Below are positions 59,277-64,000 of a DNA stretch of 64,000 bases, one piece after another. This DNA comes from Bacteroidaceae bacterium (lineage in GTDB: Bacteria > Bacteroidota > Bacteroidia > Bacteroidales > Bacteroidaceae). The position numbers and the translations under genes are program-made. Under the pieces are notes generated by a model, which did not search any database, was not told the DNA's origin, and saw nothing but the letters and a program-made list of their open reading frames with translations. Location: contig JAFXTC010000038.1 in NCBI GenBank assembly GCA_017525235.1, forward strand, positions 26,214 to 90,213, written 5' to 3'. How positions within the stretch are numbered: position 1 is the stretch's first letter; every line of letters begins with the position of its first letter.

Positions 59277-60755
59277 TTAATAGCTTCTTGCAATCAGAAC
59301 GCGTGCCTTGGCGGGTTTACCGCTTACCATATCTACACCAGGAGTCTGTTCCACACCGAAGGGTACGCAACGTATAGTGGCCTGTGTCTCTTCCTTAATC
59401 TGTGCTTCTGTCTCGGCAGTACCGTCCCAGTGACAGAGGAAGAATCCACCGTCCTTAACGCGCTCCTTAAACTCCTCGTAGTTGTCGCATTCATAGATGT
59501 GGGCATCGCGGTAGGCTTTGGCCTTCTGGAAGATGTTCTGCTGAATGTCGTCGAGCAGGTTCTTGATGTACTGCTCAATGCCTTCGATGCTAACGTTCTC
59601 CTTCTCCAGCGTGTCACGACGCATAATCTCAACAAGCCCCTGTTCCAAATCACGTGCACCCAGAACCAGACGAACGGGCACACCCTTCAGCTCATAGTCG
59701 GCAAACTTGAAGCCAGGACGCTTATTGTCGGCATTGTCATACTTAACGCTGATGCCCAAGGCCTTCAGATTCTTGACAATCTCTTTGGCCTTTGCATCCA
59801 GTTGCTCCATCTGAGCAGGCTTTCCAATAGGAATAATGACAACCTGAGTGGGAGCCAGTGCAGGTGGAAGAACCAATCCGTTGTCATCTGAATGTGTCAT
59901 GATAAGTGCACCCATCAGACGTGTGCTCACGCCCCAACTGGTAGCCCAGGCATATTCGGGCTTGTTGTCCTTGTTCAGGAACTGAACGTCGAATGCCTTG
60001 CCGAAGTTCTGGCCCAAGAAGTGGCTGGTGCCGCTCTGTAGTGCTTTTCCGTCTTGCATCATAGCCTCGATGGTGTAGGTGTCGAGAGCACCGGCAAAAC
60101 GCTCTGTCTCGCTCTTCACACCCTGTACAACAGGAACTGCCATATAGTTCTCGGCAAAGTCGGCATACACCTTCAGCATCTGCTGGGCCCGTGCTTCTGC
60201 CTCCTCGCGGGTTGCATGAGCCGTATGACCTTCCTGCCAGAGGAATTCACTGGTACGAAGGAACAGACGGGTACGCATCTCCCAACGCATCACATTACAC
60301 CACTGGTTTACTAACAGGGGTAGGTCGCGATAACTCTGAATCCAGTTCTTGAAGGTATTCCAGATGATTGTTTCTGAAGTGGGACGTATGATAAGTTCTT
60401 CTTCCAGACGAGCTGCGGGGTCAACCACAACACCGTCGTGTGTCTCGTTTGTTTTCAGACGATAATGTGTTACCACTGCGCACTCCTTGGCAAAACCTTC
60501 TACGTGCTCAGCTTCTTTCGAGAGGAAACTCTTGGGAATAAGCAAGGGGAAGTAGGCATTCTGCACCCCAGTCTCCTTAAACATGTCGTCAAGTACACGT
60601 TGCATCTTTTCCCAGATGGCATAACCGTATGGTTTGATGACCATACAACCACGAACGTCAGACTGTTCTGCCAAGTCGGCTTTTACAACTAATTCGTTAT
60701 ACCATTTGCTATAATCCTCACTGCGTTTTGTGAGGAATTCCAATTCTTTTGCCAT
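59277..60755 (-). CDS. proS: Prolyl-tRNA synthetase (eukaryote/archaea-like form)
   Basis: This 492-residue class II synthetase charges tRNA-Pro. Motif 1 region is [16 protein letters not shown], motif 2 is [15 protein letters not shown] and motif 3 lies near [11 protein letters not shown]. The form lacks the editing insertion of the bacterial type and has the C-terminal Zn-like extension found in the archaeal/eukaryotic group. It starts a unit with the MFS and DUF6055 genes. Promoter at 60822. Confidence 0.95.
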   Translation of the reverse strand: MAKELEFLTKRSEDYSKWYNELVVKADLAEQSDVRGCMVIKPYGYAIWEKMQRVLDDMFKETGVQNAYFPLLIPKSFLSKEAEHVEGFAKECAVVTHYRLKTNETHDGVVVDPAARLEEELIIRPTSETIIWNTFKNWIQSYRDLPLLVNQWCNVMRWEMRTRLFLRTSEFLWQEGHTAHATREEAEARAQQMLKVYADFAENYMAVPVVQGVKSETERFAGALDTYTIEAMMQDGKALQSGTSHFLGQNFGKAFDVQFLNKDNKPEYAWATSWGVSTRLMGALIMTHSDDNGLVLPPALAPTQVVIIPIGKPAQMEQLDAKAKEIVKNLKALGISVKYDNADNKRPGFKFADYELKGVPVRLVLGARDLEQGLVEIMRRDTLEKENVSIEGIEQYIKNLLDDIQQNIFQKAKAYRDAHIYECDNYEEFKERVKDGGFFLCHWDGTAETEAQIKEETQATIRCVPFGVEQTPGVDMVSGKPAKARVLIARSY

Positions 60756-60821
60756 TATATTTATCTTTTCTTGTTTGTCTAAAAAATGAAGTTTTGCCCT
60801 TCCTTTATGTTAAAACCGCTG

Positions 60822-60829
60822 CAAAAGTA
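60822..60829 (-). promoter_or_regulatory. proS: -7 element for proS
   Basis: On the minus strand this reads TACTTTTG followed by CAGC, 66 bases upstream of the start. It is divergent from the promoter at 60872. Confidence 0.65.
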
Positions 60830-60845
60830 CTAAAAAAACGTGGAT

Positions 60846-60879
60846 TTTGCATGCTTCTTTTCAAAAATGTGTAACTTTG
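60846..60879 (+). promoter_or_regulatory. Promoter of the OmpA-family lipoprotein gene
   Basis: TTTG at 60846-60849 and TAACTTTG at 60872-60879 are separated by 22 bases, slightly longer than the usual 19-21. It lies 51 bases before the ATG at 60931. Confidence 0.6.
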
Positions 60880-60930
60880 CGGTAATTTTAACAGGATGAA
60901 AAATGTATAACATTTAAAAAGAAAGATAAA

Positions 60931-61656
60931 ATGAAAGGAATGAAAGGTATTCTTGGAGCTCTTTCTGTAGCTCTTTTGGTTTCTGGTTGTAACATGAATA
61001 ATACCACCAAGGGTGGTCTTATAGGTGCCGCTGGTGGTGGTGCCTTAGGTGCTGGTCTGGGTGCTGCCATTGGTGCATTGGCTGGCGGTTCAAGCGGTGC
61101 TAAGTTGGGTGCTGCTATTGGTGCCGGAGTAGGTGTTGCCGGTGGTACAACAGCTGGTGTTTTGATTGGCAAGAAAATGGATAAGGCAAAGGCTGCTGCC
61201 GAGGCAGTAGATAATGCTGAGGTTTCAACAGTTACCGATAAGAATGGTCTGGAGGCCGTTAAGGTAACCTTCGACAATGGCATCCTCTTTAAGGTTGGTA
61301 AGAGCGATTTGCAGGCTAAGGCACAAAACTCTTTGCGTCAGTTTGCCAACAATGTGTTGAATGTCTATACCGACTGTGACGTGGCTATTTATGGTTTTGC
61401 CAGCAGTGACGGTTCTGATGAAACCAACCTCACATTGAGCCAGAGCCGTGCTAACTCGGTTCGCGGTTTCTTGACAAATAGTTGTGGTGTAAGCACTTCT
61501 CAGATTAAGAGCGTTATTGGCTATGGCGAGGATCCCCAGTATCTTGTTTACGATGCCAATGGTAAGGAGGATAGAAATGCCAGCCGCCGTGTGGAGGTTT
61601 ATCTGTATGCCAGCGAGGCAATGATTAATGCTGCCAATGCAGGTACTTTGCAGTAA
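60931..61656 (+). CDS. OmpA-family lipoprotein with glycine-zipper segment
   Basis: This 241-residue protein has a lipoprotein signal ending LLVSGC (Cys about 21). Next is a Gly/Ala-rich zipper (GGLIGAAGGGALGAGLGAAIG, read as GGLIGAAGGGAL then GAGLGAAIG), then an OmpA domain with the peptidoglycan-binding motif GFASSDGSDETNLTLSQSRA (short of NxxLSxxRA) and NASRRVEV. It tethers the outer membrane to peptidoglycan. A GC-rich repeat begins immediately after the stop codon. Confidence 0.9.
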   Translation: MKGMKGILGALSVALLVSGCNMNNTTKGGLIGAAGGGALGAGLGAAIGALAGGSSGAKLGAAIGAGVGVAGGTTAGVLIGKKMDKAKAAAEAVDNAEVSTVTDKNGLEAVKVTFDNGILFKVGKSDLQAKAQNSLRQFANNVLNVYTDCDVAIYGFASSDGSDETNLTLSQSRANSVRGFLTNSCGVSTSQIKSVIGYGEDPQYLVYDANGKEDRNASRRVEVYLYASEAMINAANAGTLQ

Positions 61657-61692
61657 GACCCACCCCCGCCCCCTCCCGTAATGGAGGGGAGA
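61657..61692. repeat. GC-rich stem-loop repeat after the OmpA-family gene
   Basis: Starting at the base after the stop codon, this copy shares its first 21 bases (starting GACCCACCCCCG) with the copy at 13105. The GGAGGGG side can form a hairpin and might weaken transcription into mtgA eight bases further on. Confidence 0.85.
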
Positions 61693-61699
61693 GATTATA

Positions 61700-62383
61700 A
61701 TGCTAAAAAAGATTCAGAAAATAATGCAAGGGATTGTGCTTCTGTTTTTCGGAAGCACAATTCTTGCTGTTATAGCTTACCGTTGGGTACCCGTTTATGT
61801 TACGCCCTTGATGGTAATACGTTGTTGCCAACAAGTGGCGCATGGTGAGAAACTTAGGTTGAAACATCATTGGGTGCCGCTCGATGAAATGTCAATTTAT
61901 ATGCCTGTTGCAGTTATGGCCAGCGAGGACCAGCTGTACCTGAAACACCATGGTTTCGACTTCAAAGCCATCAATGCCGCCATTGAAGAGAGTAGGGCCG
62001 GCAAACGCCACAGGGGCGGAAGCACCATATCACAGCAGACGGCCAAAAACGTTTTTCTCTGGCCTGCTCACAGCTGGGTGCGTAAGGGGTTGGAGGTCTA
62101 TTTTACCGGTCTGATAGAACTTGTCTGGGGTAAGCACAGGATAATGGAAGTTTACCTGAATTCCATAGAGATGGGCGATGGAATTTATGGAGCAGAGGCT
62201 GTGGCGCAGCAACACTTTGGCCGTTCCTCTTCTGAACTGACCCGTGCCAATTGTGCACTTATTGCCGCCACATTACCTAATCCGTTGAGATTCAGTAGCA
62301 AAAATCCTTCACCTTATATGTTAAAACGTCAGACTGCAATCATGAAACAGATGCGTCATATAGGCGTTTTCCCTAAAAAATAA
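61700..62383 (+). CDS. mtgA: Monofunctional peptidoglycan glycosyltransferase
   Basis: This 227-residue protein has an N-terminal membrane anchor (about 10-30) and a GT51 domain: catalytic Glu76 in MASEDQLYLKHHGFD, RGGSTISQQTAKN (about 105-117) and EVYLNSIEMGDGIYG (about 150-164). There is no transpeptidase domain. It lengthens glycan strands from lipid II. Likely co-transcribed with the OmpA-family gene across the GC-rich repeat. Confidence 0.93.
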   Translation: MLKKIQKIMQGIVLLFFGSTILAVIAYRWVPVYVTPLMVIRCCQQVAHGEKLRLKHHWVPLDEMSIYMPVAVMASEDQLYLKHHGFDFKAINAAIEESRAGKRHRGGSTISQQTAKNVFLWPAHSWVRKGLEVYFTGLIELVWGKHRIMEVYLNSIEMGDGIYGAEAVAQQHFGRSSSELTRANCALIAATLPNPLRFSSKNPSPYMLKRQTAIMKQMRHIGVFPKK

Positions 62384-62413
62384 TGGTCAAAATGCACTTT
62401 TTGTTATGTAGAG

Positions 62414-62444
62414 TTTGCAATTTGCCCAAAAAAGAGTATCTTTG
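62414..62444 (+). promoter_or_regulatory. Promoter of the AAA/DUF4143 gene
   Basis: TTTG (62414-62417), 19 bases, TATCTTTG (62437-62444): full consensus. It lies 25 bases before the ATG at 62470. Confidence 0.8.
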
Positions 62445-62469
62445 CACCGAAAAATAATATATTTCGGGT

Positions 62470-63651
62470 ATGTTAGAGACATTCTTTCGAATTCATCAAT
62501 TTCTCGTGGAACATACAGAGGCTCCTGTAAGGAGAGCCTTGATGGATGAAATTGACTGGAAACAGCGTTTGATCGGAATAAAAGGGAGTAGGGGGGTTGG
62601 TAAGACAACGTTCCTGCTTCAGTATGCAAAGGAACATTTTGGCCCTCGGGATAAAAGATGCCTGTACATCAACATGAACAACTTTTATTTTCAGGGCAAG
62701 ACGCTATTCCGGTTTGCGCAAGAATTTCAGCAAGCCGGAGGTCAGGTATTGCTTATCGACCAGGTGTTCAAGCAGACCGACTGGAGCCATGAGTTGCGCA
62801 TGATTTACAATCGTATTCCCCGTTTGCGCGTTGTTTTCACAGGAAGTAGTGTGATGCGTCTTAAAGACGAGAATCCCGAGTTGAATGGTATTGTTGACAG
62901 CTATAACCTGCGTGGCTTCTCTTTCCGTGAGTACCTGAATCTGATGACTGGCGAGAACTTTAAGTCATATAGCATCCGTGAGATTCAGAATCGCCATGAG
63001 CGCATTGCTCAGGAGGTCTTGGCAAAGGTAGACCCCTTGGAACATTTCCGCAATTACCTCCATCACGGGTATTATCCTTTCTTCCTAGAGAAAAGTAACT
63101 TCAGCGAGAATCTGCTTAAGACCATGAACATGATGATTGAGGTTGATATCCTCCTCATCAAACAGATTGATCTGAAATATCTGAGTAAGATAAAGAAACT
63201 CTTGTATCTGCTTGCAACGGGTGGAACCGGTGCGCCCAATGTCAGCCAGTTGGCGAGCGACATGCAGACAAGCCGTGCTACGGTGATGAATTACATCAAG
63301 TATCTGAGTGATGCCCGATTGCTGAATATGATATATCGTCATGGCGAGGAATTCCCCAAGAAACCTTCTGGCCTGTATTTGCATAACACCAATCTGATGT
63401 ATGCAATGACTCCAGGAAAAATGGATGATGAGACACTCATGGAGACTTTCTTCCAGAATGCCTTGTGGGGGCGTCATAAGGTGGAGGCCGGTGACCGCAG
63501 CAGTACGTTTATTGTTGATGGCAAGCAGCGTTTCCGCATTTGTCTGGAGCATCCTAAGCGTAAGAACACAGATGTTTTATATGCACTTTCTGGTATTGCC
63601 GAAGGTGCAGAGCAGGAGATACCTATCTGGGTATATGGATTCCTTTATTAA
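62470..63651 (+). CDS. AAA-type ATPase with DUF4143 domain
   Basis: This 393-residue cytoplasmic protein has a P-loop GSRGVGKTT at residues 39-47, a Walker B-like VLLIDQVFKQ near 95-104 and a sensor-like RVVFTGSSVMRL near 121-132. A C-terminal winged helix (VSQLASDMQTSRATVMNYIKYL, as VSQLASDMQTS then RATVMNYIKYL) and DUF4143 region follow. Such proteins are widespread in Bacteroidetes in many copies; their role is unclear and may concern DNA or partner control. It has its own strong promoter. Confidence 0.85.
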   Translation: MLETFFRIHQFLVEHTEAPVRRALMDEIDWKQRLIGIKGSRGVGKTTFLLQYAKEHFGPRDKRCLYINMNNFYFQGKTLFRFAQEFQQAGGQVLLIDQVFKQTDWSHELRMIYNRIPRLRVVFTGSSVMRLKDENPELNGIVDSYNLRGFSFREYLNLMTGENFKSYSIREIQNRHERIAQEVLAKVDPLEHFRNYLHHGYYPFFLEKSNFSENLLKTMNMMIEVDILLIKQIDLKYLSKIKKLLYLLATGGTGAPNVSQLASDMQTSRATVMNYIKYLSDARLLNMIYRHGEEFPKKPSGLYLHNTNLMYAMTPGKMDDETLMETFFQNALWGRHKVEAGDRSSTFIVDGKQRFRICLEHPKRKNTDVLYALSGIAEGAEQEIPIWVYGFLY

Positions 63652-63678
63652 TTGAAAATTGAAAGTTGAAAATTGAGA
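63651..63678. repeat. ATTGAAA heptamer array
   Basis: ATTGAAA, ATTGAAA, GTTGAAA, ATTGAGA follow the ATPase stop codon immediately. The remaining 52 bases to the next start hold no clear promoter. Confidence 0.8.
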
Positions 63679-63715
63679 TTCAAAACAGAAATATAGGATA
63701 AAGAATTTTATATAA

Positions 63716-64000
<285 letters not shown>

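Overview
The window reads as chromosome from a member of the Bacteroidales, most like Prevotella or a close relative. The evidence is the Bacteroidetes promoter signature (TTG or TTTG, about 19-21 bases, then TAnnTTTG) ahead of many genes, a tmRNA whose tag reads GENNYALAA, and families largely confined to this phylum: DUF4831, DUF1460, the type IX secretion plug protein, Wzi, FimB-like lipoproteins and a eukaryote-like prolyl-tRNA synthetase. I see no rRNA, tRNA, CRISPR array, prophage or intact insertion sequence.

Layout. 1-8 kb: an outer-membrane receptor cut by the window edge, a secreted EEP-family phosphoesterase, class II aldolase, two Bacteroidales orphans, then hpt-adk-obgE-pgeF. 8-13 kb: two convergent secreted glycoside hydrolases (GH128-like and GH30-like). 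13-17.3 kb, minus strand: a stand-alone AICAR transformylase, an MBOAT acyltransferase with an SGNH partner, and tmRNA. 17.4-38.9 kb: an exopolysaccharide locus. Its plus arm holds an SLBB export protein, a Wzz-like protein, polymerase/ligase, flippase, an Fe-S protein paired with a pyruvyl transferase, glycosyltransferases, a GH99-like protein and a DUF4838 protein. Its minus arm holds a tyrosine autokinase, Wzi, a lipocalin-like lipoprotein and a WecA-like initiator. A degenerate sugar transferase diverges from the minus arm. 39.6-41.8 kb: a coiled-coil protein, zapA and rny. 42.4-46.6 kb: a second Wza-type lipoprotein, small lipoproteins, a YihY-type membrane protein and rnpB. 46.8-54.9 kb: an HtrA protease, then an eight-gene unit running from an unknown lipoprotein through an HPr-kinase-like protein, an S26-type peptidase and a PqqD-like protein to a TRIC-type membrane protein, a type IX secretion plug protein, a DUF1460 amidase and an AmpG-like transporter. 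55-59.3 kb, minus: Xaa-Pro aminopeptidase, then (as a unit with proS) a DUF6055 metalloprotease and a second AmpG-like transporter. 59.3-64 kb: proS, an OmpA lipoprotein, a monofunctional transglycosylase, an AAA/DUF4143 ATPase and the start of a pyruvate:ferredoxin oxidoreductase.

How the parts work together. The polysaccharide genes form nearly complete Wzx/Wzy-type machinery: initiation, assembly, flipping, polymerisation, length control, export and surface attachment. The secreted hydrolases carry type IX-like C-terminal tails, and the plug gene for that secretion system lies elsewhere in the window. Several operons concern the cell envelope.

The most unusual signals are three. (1) A GC-rich inverted-repeat family (GACCC...CCCTCCC-loop-GGGAGGGG) is scattered between and inside genes; one inverted pair brackets the remains of a DUF559 endonuclease gene. 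(2) More than a dozen short degenerate arrays with a 6, 7 or 8-base period sit at gene borders, and some are translated. (3) The HPr-kinase-like/S26 peptidase/PqqD trio has no obvious radical-SAM partner or precursor peptide and is a candidate uncharacterised peptide-handling system.
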